From positions 682,001 to 746,000 of the forward strand of contig NZ_JAKRWM010000001.1 in assembly GCF_022352055.1 (NCBI RefSeq): 64,000 nucleotides of DNA, given 5' to 3'. Below, piece after piece: positions 51,990 through 61,238 of the stretch (position 1 is the stretch's first letter; each line of letters starts with the position of its first letter). This DNA is from Cohnella mopanensis (GTDB taxonomy: Bacteria; Bacillota; Bacilli; Paenibacillales; Paenibacillaceae). Below the pieces are notes generated by a model. The model had not been told where the DNA came from. It made no database searches and worked only from the letters and a program-made list of their open reading frames with translations. Made by a program: the position numbers and the translations under genes.

Positions 51990-53387
51990 TTAGACGGCCT
52001 GGATGAGCGGAGGGAGCTGCGCTTCGGATAAAGGCTTGCTGAACAGATAACCTTGGGCGAAGTCGCATTCGTTTTTTTTCAAGTAGATTAACTGCTCGTA
52101 AGTTTCCAGACCTACGGCGATGACGCCGCATCGTAGCTGCTTAATAAACTGGAGCATCGATCCGGTCACTTCTTGGTCGGGGGAATGGCCGATGCTGTGA
52201 ATGAAACTTTTGTCGATTTTAATCATATGGAAAGAAAGCTTGCGTAAATATTGCATGGAAGAATAACCGGAACCGAAGTCATCCAATACCAATCGGATAC
52301 CGAAATCCTGCAGTTTTCTTAATTGGCAATCCGCATGATCGAGAGAGTGTAACAGGGTGCTTTCTTGCAGCTCCAATTCCAACCGTTCGGCCGCCAAGCC
52401 GGTGTCATCCAAGATAGATCTCACCTTCTCCGGGAACTGTTCATCCAATAAATGGGCTCCGGATATATTGACGGATATCTTAAGCAGGGAAGGCGAGGGA
52501 GCTATACGTTGCAACATTAGGCAAGATTGTAGCAGAACCCATTCTCCTATAGATAAGATTAAGTTAATCTTTTCGGCGATGGGGATAAATTCATTTGGCG
52601 GAATGTCACCAAGTTCCGGGTGATTCCAGCGAAGGAGCGCTTCGAATCCGCGAAGAGAACCGCTTTGCAGCTCATATTGGGGCTGATATTGTAAGGATAG
52701 CTGATTCTCTTGAATAGCTTGCCTTAGATAAATTTCTATAAGCGTACGTCGCCGTATGAGATCGTTAAGCTTCTCATGATACTGAACGGTCTCGTTGATC
52801 CTGTTGATCTTCGCATGCTGCAAAGCCGTAAACGCGCGAGGAAGAAGCTCTTCCCAAGTTAACTCGTCACCTTCATATCTTGTCATTCCCGTACTTACCG
52901 TGACATGGCAAAGCTCATGCTGAATCACGTAAGGCGCGGACAACAACGTTTGCATTTCCTGCCACAGTTCGGAACGGTTAGAAGATGCGCTTGAAGGAAC
53001 GGAATCCGAAATGTAAAGGATAAAATCCATGCCCTCGAATCGGCATGCGGCTGCGTTAGCAGGGAGCCAGTTGTTCAGTCGTTGACCAATCTGGCGAAGT
53101 AATTCGTTTCTAGCGCTAGCAGTGTTCAATGCGTTAATCGATTTGAATTCGTCAATATTTAATACCGTTAAGTAAAGTGGATTGCGATGATGAATAGCCT
53201 TGCGAAGTTGGCCCTTAAACTGATCATATTGGAGCAAACCGGTAATCTCATCGATGACGAGACCGCGTTTTCTGGACCATTCCACATTCATGAAATAATA
53301 AAATAAAATGCCGATGATGGCAGCGGTTACAGTAGCCGCAACGCCGGAGTACATTCTCAAGCTAACTAGACTATCCCATAAGAGCAC
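51990..53387 (-). CDS. Membrane-anchored degenerate GGDEF-EAL protein
   Basis: A 465-residue protein from GTG with GGAGGA upstream. One transmembrane helix (about 13-33), a GGDEF domain (about 45-200) and an EAL domain (about 215-460). The GGDEF signature reads EGMDF, so cyclase activity is unlikely. In the EAL domain EALLRW, NISGAHLL, ELQES, LDDFGSGYSS, IKIDKSFI and AQGY are kept, but the AEGVET position is AVGLET: the Glu acting as general base is a Val (GTA codon). Phosphodiesterase activity is therefore doubtful. It may be a c-di-GMP sensor. It is preceded by its own terminator-separated regulator gene. Confidence 0.88.
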   Translation of the reverse strand: MLLWDSLVSLRMYSGVAATVTAAIIGILFYYFMNVEWSRKRGLVIDEITGLLQYDQFKGQLRKAIHHRNPLYLTVLNIDEFKSINALNTASARNELLRQIGQRLNNWLPANAAACRFEGMDFILYISDSVPSSASSNRSELWQEMQTLLSAPYVIQHELCHVTVSTGMTRYEGDELTWEELLPRAFTALQHAKINRINETVQYHEKLNDLIRRRTLIEIYLRQAIQENQLSLQYQPQYELQSGSLRGFEALLRWNHPELGDIPPNEFIPIAEKINLILSIGEWVLLQSCLMLQRIAPSPSLLKISVNISGAHLLDEQFPEKVRSILDDTGLAAERLELELQESTLLHSLDHADCQLRKLQDFGIRLVLDDFGSGYSSMQYLRKLSFHMIKIDKSFIHSIGHSPDQEVTGSMLQFIKQLRCGVIAVGLETYEQLIYLKKNECDFAQGYLFSKPLSEAQLPPLIQAV

Positions 53388-53472
53388 TAAGATTCCTCCT
53401 GCACATCATCATAAGCTTCAATATACAGGGTAAACATTTAGAAAATTACTGGATAAATATTAGGTAAAACGT

Positions 53473-53514
53473 ATAAGAAAACAGACTCCTCGATCGAGGA
53501 GTCTGTTTTCTTAT
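53473..53514 (-). terminator. Perfect 42-bp palindromic terminator
   Basis: A palindrome without mismatch centred at 53493/53494, core CAGACTCCTCGA and complement, with A/T-rich ends (AAGAAAA/TTTTCTT). It lies after the leftward response regulator gene and can terminate in both directions. Confidence 0.9.
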
Positions 53515-53526
53515 GTATTGCTTTAG

Positions 53527-54234
53527 TTAATTGATGAATTTATACCCTACGCCCCATACGGTTTTAATAAATTGCGGTTCTTTCGGGTTTTTCTCCAACT
53601 TACGCCTGAGATTGGTGACATGAACGTCAATTGCCCTGTCATTAATGAAGGAATCAATTCCCCTTACGGCATTAATCAATTCTTCCCGGCTAAATACGCG
53701 ATTCGGATGTTGATAGAAGAGTCTCATGATTTCATATTCGGAGAAAGTCGTTTCAATATGTTCGCCGTCCAGAACGATCGTTCTGCGTTCAAGATCCAAA
53801 AGAAGACCTTGCGAAGACTCTAATGCAACAGAGGAAACATCATGCGTTCGCGCAGTCGAGACGGCTCTTGCGTTCGCTGTTCGCCTAAGCACGGCATCCA
53901 TGCGCACCTTAAGCTCCTGCATGCTGAACGGTTTAACCAAGAAATCATCTGCGCCTGAACTAATGGCCTGAATTCGAACGGTGACGGATGGCTTCATGGA
54001 GATGACGATAATGGGAATCGCAGTAAGCTGCCTGAATTCCGCACAAAGTTCTGTTCCGCTCGCATCGGGCAACATTAAATCTAATAACAGAATATCTGGA
54101 TTATACGTTCCTAAGGCGAACTTTCCTTCGCGAGCGGATTCGACACGCTGAACGTCAAAATTCTCTTCGCTAAGATAGAGGGTGAGCATCTCTCCGATGA
54201 TGGGATCATCTTCAATAACAAGTACTCTCGTCAT
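53527..54234 (-). CDS. OmpR-family response regulator
   Basis: A 235-residue regulator. Receiver domain about 1-120: VLVIEDDPIIGEML, phospho-Asp in DILLLDLMLPDASG, Lys in FLVKPFSMQEL. The winged helix is at about 135-235, ending FIKTVWGVGYKFIN. GGGGGTGA precedes the ATG. It lies 94 bp downstream of the large hybrid kinase on the same strand and is the likely phospho-acceptor of its HPt domain. Its targets are not seen. Confidence 0.93.
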   Translation of the reverse strand: MTRVLVIEDDPIIGEMLTLYLSEENFDVQRVESAREGKFALGTYNPDILLLDLMLPDASGTELCAEFRQLTAIPIIVISMKPSVTVRIQAISSGADDFLVKPFSMQELKVRMDAVLRRTANARAVSTARTHDVSSVALESSQGLLLDLERRTIVLDGEHIETTFSEYEIMRLFYQHPNRVFSREELINAVRGIDSFINDRAIDVHVTNLRRKLEKNPKEPQFIKTVWGVGYKFIN

Positions 54235-54328
54235 TACCAGTCACCCCCTTTAAGAAATTGTTAGGAAAGCTCATAGTTTGCTAACATTTGGATGGCAAAT
54301 CTATTATATAATGCCGAACCGTATACGT

Positions 54329-57300
54329 CTAATTTCTTTTTTGTAGAAGTAGGTCATGAATGGATAGCAACGTTTCTCGAACTTCTTGAACAAGTCGATC
54401 TTGAGCATGTCGCCAGTCCTTATCGGCTTTTAATGCGATTTCCATAGCGGAAGCCGATTCCTGAACGGATATAGCTCCAAGATGGCCGGCAGCTCCGCTA
54501 AGAGAGTGAACGAGGCGTATGGCATCTGTACGGTCATCTTCGCTTAACAAGTTATTTAATCGTGACTCTACATCCGAATATTGCTGAACGAATTTGTCCA
54601 ATAACCGCAAGTAAAGCTTGTTCTTCCCGGATAAACGTTGTAAGGCGATCGATACTTGAAGGCGCGGAGAATCCGGCCATAGCTCGTTCGTTTGAACTGC
54701 TTCGTCAGCGACGATGAGTAGAGGAGCAGAGAGCCATTTGCCAAGCATGGCGTATAGAATATTAGGATCAATTGGTTTCGTCATAATATCGTTCATGCCC
54801 GCATTCAAGCACCTTTTGTGTTGCTCAATCGTCATATCGGCGGTTAAGGCGATAATCGGCAACTGTTCCTTAGTATAGGATTTGCGGATGAGGGTCGTCG
54901 CCTCGATTCCGTCCATGACCGGCATATGCAGGTCCATAAGTATCAAGTCGATCGGCGGTTGATTCATCTCGGCTAAAGTTACGGCTTCCGTTCCGCTTTC
55001 CAATAGTTCGACCTCGTAGCCTTGTTGACCTAGTAGTTGTTGGACAACCAATCGGTTAATGACCTGATCATCGACGACTAGAATTCGATAAGAAGCAGAA
55101 GCGCCATCTTGGGTATTCGATGAATGAATAGGTCCTTCGATGTTTGTAGTCTTAGCTGCTTCGAGCGTGACCAAGGAATGCTGCTTCGATTTGTGTATGA
55201 CCTGCAACGCTTGTTGGATTTGAATAGAAGAAGCTGGTTTAACGAGAACGGCAGCCGGTTTATACTCATCTGGCAATTGAAGCAAGGCATCTCTTCCTAG
55301 CATCGTGGTTGAACAAATCGCTAGAATGCCATGAGCGTCCAAGCTCATCTTCCAATCTACCCACGTTTCTTCGCCATGCATGTCTCCCGCTTCCATATCG
55401 ACGATAAACAGATCCCATTGCCGATCTTGAAGCAATGATTTCGCTTGATCCCACGCGGATAACGTAATGACATGGCATCCGAAAGAGGAGAGAAGATCGC
55501 GCCAATGCTCGGCAACTCGTGGGTGATCTTCCAGAACAACGACTCTGAGATCGAATTTCCGGTGATCCGAGGCCGACGGAACCGAATCCTGTACATGCAA
55601 AGGGAAATCGAGTTCGAAGCTAAACGTACTTCCAACCTGATAGCTGCTCTCTACGGAAATGAATCCGCCCATGAGTTCGACTAACGTATGCGAGATGACT
55701 AGCCCGAGTCCCGTTCCGCCGTATTTGCGGCTTGTTTTTTCGTCGGCTTGAACGAATGGCGTGAACAATTGCGCTTGTTGTAGCTCGGTCATCCCGATAC
55801 CTGAATCTTGCACGCTAAAGAGCAGTCTCACATGATTTTCCTTGGACTCAACCAAAGATATCGTCATTTCTATTAAACCGAAATTCGTGAATTTGATCGC
55901 ATTGCTGCCCAAATTTAATAGAACCTGCTCCAAGCGAATAGGGTCCCCGATAATCCGATCCGGCACTTGCGGGTCCATATGAACGATAAAATCGACAGGT
56001 TTAGGTCCTAGAAGCACGGAGAATATGCCGCATAACCGCTGCAAGGAGTCCTCCAGTTTGAACGGAACCTTCTCGAGCATTAACTTATCTGCTTCGAGCT
56101 TGGAGAAGTCCAATACATCGTTCAGAATACGCAATAAATTTTGCGAAGAATCGGATACTTGACGAATATATTCGGCTTGAAGCTCCGTTAGTTCGGAACG
56201 CTGCAGCAAATAAGATAGACCGATAATCCCATTAAGCGGCGTTCTAATCTCATGGCTCATGCGAGCAAGGAAGGAACTCTTCGCTTCGTTCGCTTCGTCA
56301 GCTTCGTCCTTGGCTTTCACGAGTTGGCGTTCAATTTCCTTCTGTTCGGAAATGTCTCTTACGATAGTAGAGAAGAACGTATCCCGTTCGTCCTCGGATT
56401 GATGGGCGACAACGGTTATCGAAGCTGTTTGAATCGTGTTGTTCACGCCAATGATCTCAATCTCGCTTTGCCAGAAGCCAAGCTTCTGCGCTTCGGTCAA
56501 ACCATCCGCGAACCTAACGGTCGTCGGAATGGGCATATATTGGCTAAGGCGGTTATTGTGTTCGCTCAGAGCTTGAATGCCTAAGAAAGAATGACCAGCT
56601 TGATTGAGATAGAAGATATGCCCCCGCATATCGAAGGTGGCAATCATGTCATGCGCGCTTTCCATAATTTCTAAAAGCCTAGTGTTCGTTTCAACCGCTT
56701 TCTTAATCTCGCTAATATCCCTCGCAATCAATACGTAACCTTTAATCGTCCCGTCCGGATATCTCATGACGCTCGTATTTAGCGATACTCGCATCCTTTT
56801 TCCTTCACGGTTGATCCATATCCATTCCCAATCCGGCAAAAACCCCTTATGAGCGAGTACGAACAAAACATCCTCATCCGGAGAAATCGTACGTTTCAGC
56901 TTATCGGAGTAGAATTTCGCCCGTTCGTATAGCTGGTCATGATCGTGCCAGAGCAGCAACGATTTTCTCCCGATGACTTCGTGTTCCGCATAACCTAGCA
57001 TTTCCTCTGCTCTTTTGTTAAAGGAAGTTATGATAAATTTGGAATCTGTTACAAGCATAGCATATTGATTGTGCCGGATGAAAGCTTGGAAAGGCTCGAA
57101 CAGCTCTTGCAAATTATCGATCATTCCGTTTACGGATTTGGCCAACATTCCGATTTCGTCTTGGCTCTCAATATGCAATAACGGGGGGTAGAAGTTGCCT
57201 GCCGCTACGTTCTTGGTCACCTTAACGATTTGTTTCAAACGTTGCAGGATGGAGCGTTGTGTTATCAGGTACAAGAAAGCGCCGAATATGATTTCCATAA

Positions 57301-58156
57301 GAGCGATTAAGCCCATATTTATCCAAGTCGAATTACGAAGCGGGGCTTCGAATTCCTTCTTTGAGACGGAGAAAACGACATACCAATCCATTTTCGGCAT
57401 TTTCATATAGAACATTTTCAGCACCCGCCCGGACACGTCCGCTTCCCCGTATCCTTCCCGGCTGCTTCTAAGCTGTTCCGCGAAATCGCGAATACCTGGT
57501 TCGTCTTTGATGTAATTGCGTTTAAGAATAAGAGAAGCATCTTGATAGTAAAGAAGATTAGTATCCCGGTCGATTAGGATAACGGAGCTGTCTTTGTAAT
57601 TGCCGGCACTCTGGTCCAATTGACCGTCGAAGAGCTTATTGGAATTAATGGCTAAGCCAATGACGCCATCAATTTCATTATGGAGGTTGCGAAGCGGAAC
57701 CATTAACCAAAGGATTGGATTACCGTCCTTATCGAGCATGATGGAAGAATAGGAGCTAGTGCCTGCTAACGCCAGATGATACGCAGGGATGCCGTCTATC
57801 TGAAGCGATGAACCGTCGGCTAACGAAAGAATCCCGTCCTGATCCGCGATCCCGATACATCGGGTGGAGATATCCGTTAAATGAATCTCGTCCTGCAGGT
57901 AGGTAAGTTTCTGAGGGATCGTCTGCATCCGTATTGGGATAGATCTGCTAAGCAATTCTGCTTGTTTAACCCTCAAATTCAGCATCGTGTCCAAATTGGC
58001 TACCGTGTTCTTCAGGCTCGCCAGACTATGGTCGATCAGTTGATTGTTCATATGTTTGTTAGTGGTTTCATAGTTAATCAACGACATCAGCAAGAAAGAA
58101 GCGGTGTTGATCAAGATTAATACGATGACGATCTTAAACCGAAGAGACCGTAACAT
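54329..58156 (-). CDS. Multi-domain hybrid histidine kinase (Cache-PAS-PAS-HisKA-HATPase-REC-REC-HPt)
   Basis: A protein of 1,275 residues from an ATG preceded by GGGGGTG; a longer reading adds 77 residues without signal or ribosome site. A transmembrane helix (about 7-27), a Cache-type extracytoplasmic sensor (about 35-270), a second helix (about 275-300), HAMP, two PAS domains (about 350-600), HisKA with SHEIRTPLNGIIGLSYLL near 625, HATPase with GSNAIKFTNFG and GGTGLGLVISHTL, two receivers (LRVVVLEDHPRV; ILVVDDQVINRL with LILMDLHMPVMDG) and an HPt domain with His in RLVHSLSGAAGHLGA. Phosphorelay to the OmpR regulator downstream is inferred. Ligand unknown. Confidence 0.93.
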   Translation of the reverse strand: MLRSLRFKIVIVLILINTASFLLMSLINYETTNKHMNNQLIDHSLASLKNTVANLDTMLNLRVKQAELLSRSIPIRMQTIPQKLTYLQDEIHLTDISTRCIGIADQDGILSLADGSSLQIDGIPAYHLALAGTSSYSSIMLDKDGNPILWLMVPLRNLHNEIDGVIGLAINSNKLFDGQLDQSAGNYKDSSVILIDRDTNLLYYQDASLILKRNYIKDEPGIRDFAEQLRSSREGYGEADVSGRVLKMFYMKMPKMDWYVVFSVSKKEFEAPLRNSTWINMGLIALMEIIFGAFLYLITQRSILQRLKQIVKVTKNVAAGNFYPPLLHIESQDEIGMLAKSVNGMIDNLQELFEPFQAFIRHNQYAMLVTDSKFIITSFNKRAEEMLGYAEHEVIGRKSLLLWHDHDQLYERAKFYSDKLKRTISPDEDVLFVLAHKGFLPDWEWIWINREGKRMRVSLNTSVMRYPDGTIKGYVLIARDISEIKKAVETNTRLLEIMESAHDMIATFDMRGHIFYLNQAGHSFLGIQALSEHNNRLSQYMPIPTTVRFADGLTEAQKLGFWQSEIEIIGVNNTIQTASITVVAHQSEDERDTFFSTIVRDISEQKEIERQLVKAKDEADEANEAKSSFLARMSHEIRTPLNGIIGLSYLLQRSELTELQAEYIRQVSDSSQNLLRILNDVLDFSKLEADKLMLEKVPFKLEDSLQRLCGIFSVLLGPKPVDFIVHMDPQVPDRIIGDPIRLEQVLLNLGSNAIKFTNFGLIEMTISLVESKENHVRLLFSVQDSGIGMTELQQAQLFTPFVQADEKTSRKYGGTGLGLVISHTLVELMGGFISVESSYQVGSTFSFELDFPLHVQDSVPSASDHRKFDLRVVVLEDHPRVAEHWRDLLSSFGCHVITLSAWDQAKSLLQDRQWDLFIVDMEAGDMHGEETWVDWKMSLDAHGILAICSTTMLGRDALLQLPDEYKPAAVLVKPASSIQIQQALQVIHKSKQHSLVTLEAAKTTNIEGPIHSSNTQDGASASYRILVVDDQVINRLVVQQLLGQQGYEVELLESGTEAVTLAEMNQPPIDLILMDLHMPVMDGIEATTLIRKSYTKEQLPIIALTADMTIEQHKRCLNAGMNDIMTKPIDPNILYAMLGKWLSAPLLIVADEAVQTNELWPDSPRLQVSIALQRLSGKNKLYLRLLDKFVQQYSDVESRLNNLLSEDDRTDAIRLVHSLSGAAGHLGAISVQESASAMEIALKADKDWRHAQDRLVQEVRETLLSIHDLLLQKRN

Positions 58157-58321
58157 GTTGATTGACACCCCCGAATTGAAGTGGTTCCGCGATCTATTAG
58201 TGATATTCATACAAAACAAACAGAAGTTATGGAATTCTACTAATACTTTGACTCTATCATAACGAAAGAGAGCAAGAATCGACAGACCCAACTTCAATGG
58301 CATGGAGAGGTGTTCAATCAA

Positions 58322-58612
58322 GTGTCCAACCAAACGATGGAATGGCAGATCGCGAAGGGAGAGGAAACGGAATCGGGGAAGTGGCATGAACGGTTCGGAG
58401 AAAGATATGGATTTACGCAGGGCGAAAAGGAAGTCATGCGTTTATATATGCTGTTCGGATTAGAGGACAGGGAAATCATGAAGGTGATGCAGATAGCCGA
58501 GCATGAACTTGAGGTGTATCTGAGGTGTTTAACCGGTAAAACGAGGACGAACACAATGCGGGAGATGCAAGCCTTATTTTTGCGATACCTCATACAGAAG
58601 CTTCCATCCTAG
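58322..58612 (+). CDS. Small LuxR/GerE-type helix-turn-helix protein
   Basis: A 96-residue protein; GTG 58322 follows GGAGAGG by 11 bases (GTG 58310 overlaps that site). The C-terminal two thirds fit the LuxR/GerE DNA-binding domain: FTQGEKEVMRLYMLFGLEDR, EIMKVMQIAEHELEVYL, LTGKTRTNTMREMQALFL. No receiver or ligand domain is attached. It diverges from the large hybrid kinase and is convergent with the HssS-like kinase; stop codons overlap in CTAG at 58609-58612. Confidence 0.72.
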   Translation: MSNQTMEWQIAKGEETESGKWHERFGERYGFTQGEKEVMRLYMLFGLEDREIMKVMQIAEHELEVYLRCLTGKTRTNTMREMQALFLRYLIQKLPS

Positions 58613-58632
58613 ACGGAGGAAGCTTCTTTAAT
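58597..58632. terminator. Bidirectional terminator overlapping two gene ends
   Basis: AGAAGCTTCC and GGAAGCTTCT flank the shared CTAG stop region. The stem lies inside the last codons of both convergent genes, with T-rich exits either side. Confidence 0.8.
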
Positions 58633-59793
58633 TGGCAATAGAACGGTGAACATTGCCCCCCATTCCTTATGATTGCTTGCGTACACTTCTCCTCCGTGCA
58701 TTTCCACGATCTTTTTAACGATTGATAATCCCAACCCGCTACCGCCACCTTCTCGATCGCGCGACTTGTCTTCTTTATAGAACCTCTCGAAGAGATGAGG
58801 GAGGGACTCTGCGGAAATCCCGTTACCTGTGTCCACGATCTCGAACTGTATGCGGTTATTCCTCTGAGCCAGCTTGATTTGAATCGTTCCGCCTTCCGGC
58901 GTAAATTTAATGCTATTGTGAATGAGGTTGATCCATACCTGACTCATTAAATCTTCGTCCGCGCTGACCGTCAGCTCGGGCAATTCGACTTCCATTTCAA
59001 TGCGCTTGCTCTGCCATTGCGGCTCGCAGCTCAGAATAAGATGACGGATCTGTCGATCTAAACGATATCTTTTCGCTTCGAAAGGATGTTGGTTGGATTC
59101 CAGAGAGGTCAGCTTAAGCAGATTGTCGCTCATTCTAGATAAGCGCTTGCTTTCCGTCTCGATAATACTCAAGTAGTGCTTGCGCGTCTCGGGCGATAAG
59201 TCATCGCGTTGCAGCGCTTGAGCGAAGCCGGCAATGGACGTAAGGGGAGACTGGATCTCGTGCGAGACGTTGGATATGAACTCTTGGCGCATTTCCTCCA
59301 TCTGGTTGAGATCGGACACCATCTCGTTAAATCCCGTAACTAACGGCCCGAATTGCCCCATGAACCTAGGTGACATATCCAGTTTCACGTTGAAATTTCC
59401 TTTGGACAACTCTTTCATGGCATTAATCATTTCCAGAAACCAATCCATCTGACGACGAACCGGGGCGAAAAATATACGAACAAGGTTCATGGTCACGAAG
59501 ATAATCGAAACGGCCAACACGACCGTTAAATACTGACGGAGTACGATATGCTCGAATTGGGGAAACCAAGTTCGATAGAATAATCCCATCAATAAGTAAG
59601 CAATTCCCCAGCTTGAGGCAAGCGCGGCATGAATAAATAGGATAAAGAGAAAAATAAACTTTTTGGGCGGTCTGAATTGTTTGCTTAATTCCTTCATGCG
59701 TTGGCGATTGACTTTGCTTTCTCGAATGGCATGCCTGAAATGGTTTATGTGGTGCCGACCCTCATGACGGTGATTTCTATTTCCTCGCCTCAT
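58609..59793 (-). CDS. Sensor histidine kinase, HssS-like
   Basis: A 394-residue kinase with a basic, His-rich N-terminus (HRHEGRHHINHFRH), two transmembrane helices (about 47-70 and 88-110), almost no extracytoplasmic loop, HAMP, HisKA with SNVSHEIQSPLTSIAGFAQA and a HATPase with QVWINLIHNSIKFTPEGG and GSGLGLSIVKKIVEMHGG. The lack of a sensor loop suggests intramembrane sensing. It overlaps its regulator by 4 bases. Closely related to the kinase at 6735-8105 in the kinase core but not in the N-terminus. The His-rich N-terminus might bind metal or heme; that is inference. Confidence 0.93.
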   Translation of the reverse strand: MRRGNRNHRHEGRHHINHFRHAIRESKVNRQRMKELSKQFRPPKKFIFLFILFIHAALASSWGIAYLLMGLFYRTWFPQFEHIVLRQYLTVVLAVSIIFVTMNLVRIFFAPVRRQMDWFLEMINAMKELSKGNFNVKLDMSPRFMGQFGPLVTGFNEMVSDLNQMEEMRQEFISNVSHEIQSPLTSIAGFAQALQRDDLSPETRKHYLSIIETESKRLSRMSDNLLKLTSLESNQHPFEAKRYRLDRQIRHLILSCEPQWQSKRIEMEVELPELTVSADEDLMSQVWINLIHNSIKFTPEGGTIQIKLAQRNNRIQFEIVDTGNGISAESLPHLFERFYKEDKSRDREGGGSGLGLSIVKKIVEMHGGEVYASNHKEWGAMFTVLLPIKEASSV

Positions 59794-60464
59794 GACGTTA
59801 CCTCCAAGCGATAACCTAAGCCCCGAATCGTCGTTATCCGAAACCCGAATTGTCCGTCTGGAAATCGCTCCCTCAGCCGTTTAATATGAACGTCGACGGT
59901 ACGTTCGTCCCCTTCGTAATCATAACCCCAGATTTGCTCGATCAGTTGCTCTCTAGAGAAGGTTTTGCCGGGATAGCTGGCCAGCTTAAATAATAGTTCG
60001 AATTCCTTCAGAGGAATCGTAATCGATTGATCGTCCGCAAGCAGGGTGAAGGTTTGCCGATTGAGCTGCAAGCTTCCGATAGTCACGTTCTGGGAGACGG
60101 AGATTCGATATCGTTTCAACAGAGCTTTGACGCGGGCTACGAGCTCGACCGGCTCGAACGGTTTCACCATATAATCGTCCGTCCCTAGTTGGAAGCCTTT
60201 AAGCTTCTGCGCGGTTTCTCCTTTGGCGGTCAGCATGAGTAAAGGCAATTCATAGTGCTCGCGCAGTTCCCGGCACAATTCCCAACCGTCCATCTGCGGC
60301 ATCATAATATCCAAGATGACGAGATCCGCGGTGGTCGTTTCCAGCAATTGAAGGGCATGCACGCCGTTCGTCGCTTCCAGTACTTCTAATCCCTCTTGTT
60401 GGAGGAAAACTTTTACCAGCTCTCTGATGTGCGGATCATCGTCGACGACGAGAATTTTTGTCAT
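59790..60464 (-). CDS. OmpR-family response regulator, HssR-like
   Basis: A 224-residue regulator. Receiver: ILVVDDDPHIRELV, phospho-Asp in VILDIMMPQMDGW, Lys in YMVKPFEPVEL. Winged helix ends RITTIRGLGYRLEVTS and contains IWGYDYEGDERTVDVHIKRL, nearly the HssR pattern. It heads the leftward pair with the kinase. It aligns over its full length with the regulator at 6061-6738. Targets not in view. Confidence 0.93.
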   Translation of the reverse strand: MTKILVVDDDPHIRELVKVFLQQEGLEVLEATNGVHALQLLETTTADLVILDIMMPQMDGWELCRELREHYELPLLMLTAKGETAQKLKGFQLGTDDYMVKPFEPVELVARVKALLKRYRISVSQNVTIGSLQLNRQTFTLLADDQSITIPLKEFELLFKLASYPGKTFSREQLIEQIWGYDYEGDERTVDVHIKRLRERFPDGQFGFRITTIRGLGYRLEVTS

Positions 60465-60606
60465 GTTCGTCAGCTCTTTTCTTCTGGATACTGTTCATTC
60501 CGTATTGTCATTGATCCTATCATGCAACAGGTTTATGAACGGAATATGAACGGGCAATCCAACCATGTTACAATAAGTGGACAGAATGGATGGAGGGACA
60601 CTACCG

Positions 60607-61236
60607 ATGACAGACCTTTGGATCGATAATGAACGACTGACCAAACAAATTTCATTTTTGGTGGAAATCGATAAACTTAAAACCGTACTTCGTAAAACAT
60701 TCCTTATCGACAAGAGCCGTCTGGAAAATACGGCAGAGCACAGTTGGCATGTATCTCTCATGGCCGTCGTACTACTGGAACACGCGAATGAACCTTCGCT
60801 TGATCTCAATCGAATTATCCGCATGCTGCTTCTTCACGATCTAGTGGAGATCGATGCCGGCGATACGTTCGCTTATGATTCGCAAGGTTATTTAGATAAA
60901 GAAGAACGCGAGCAGGCGGCGGCCGCAAGATTGTTCGGAATGCTTCCCGACGACGTGAAGGGAGAATGGATGACTTTGTGGCGCGAATTCGAGGACGGAA
61001 CTACTCGAGAAGCGAAATACGCTGCGGCGCTCGATCGCTTGCAACCTGTCATTCATAACCATTATACAGGCGGAGTAAGCTGGAAGAAAAACGGAATCGT
61101 GAGGTCGCAGGTGCTTAAGAGGCTGGACCCCGTGAGAGAAACTTCGGATACGCTATGGAAATTCGCGCAAGAGATTATTCAGAGATCGATTGATATGGGT
61201 ATTCTGTTTGACGATCCTACCGCCAAGGAGGTCTGA
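60607..61236 (+). CDS. HD-domain phosphohydrolase (YfbR/HDDC2-like)
   Basis: A 209-residue HD protein of the 5'-deoxynucleotidase-like HD_3 group. Metal ligands are in ENTAEHSWHVSLMA near residue 37 and LLLHDLVEIDAGDTFAYDS near 80. The later Asp is in ALDRLQPVIHNHYTGG near 150. GGAGGG lies 8 bases before the ATG. The family dephosphorylates deoxynucleoside monophosphates; the substrate is not proved here. It heads a three-gene operon with GNAT and VanW genes. Confidence 0.9.
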   Translation: MTDLWIDNERLTKQISFLVEIDKLKTVLRKTFLIDKSRLENTAEHSWHVSLMAVVLLEHANEPSLDLNRIIRMLLLHDLVEIDAGDTFAYDSQGYLDKEEREQAAAARLFGMLPDDVKGEWMTLWREFEDGTTREAKYAAALDRLQPVIHNHYTGGVSWKKNGIVRSQVLKRLDPVRETSDTLWKFAQEIIQRSIDMGILFDDPTAKEV

Positions 61237-61238
61237 AT

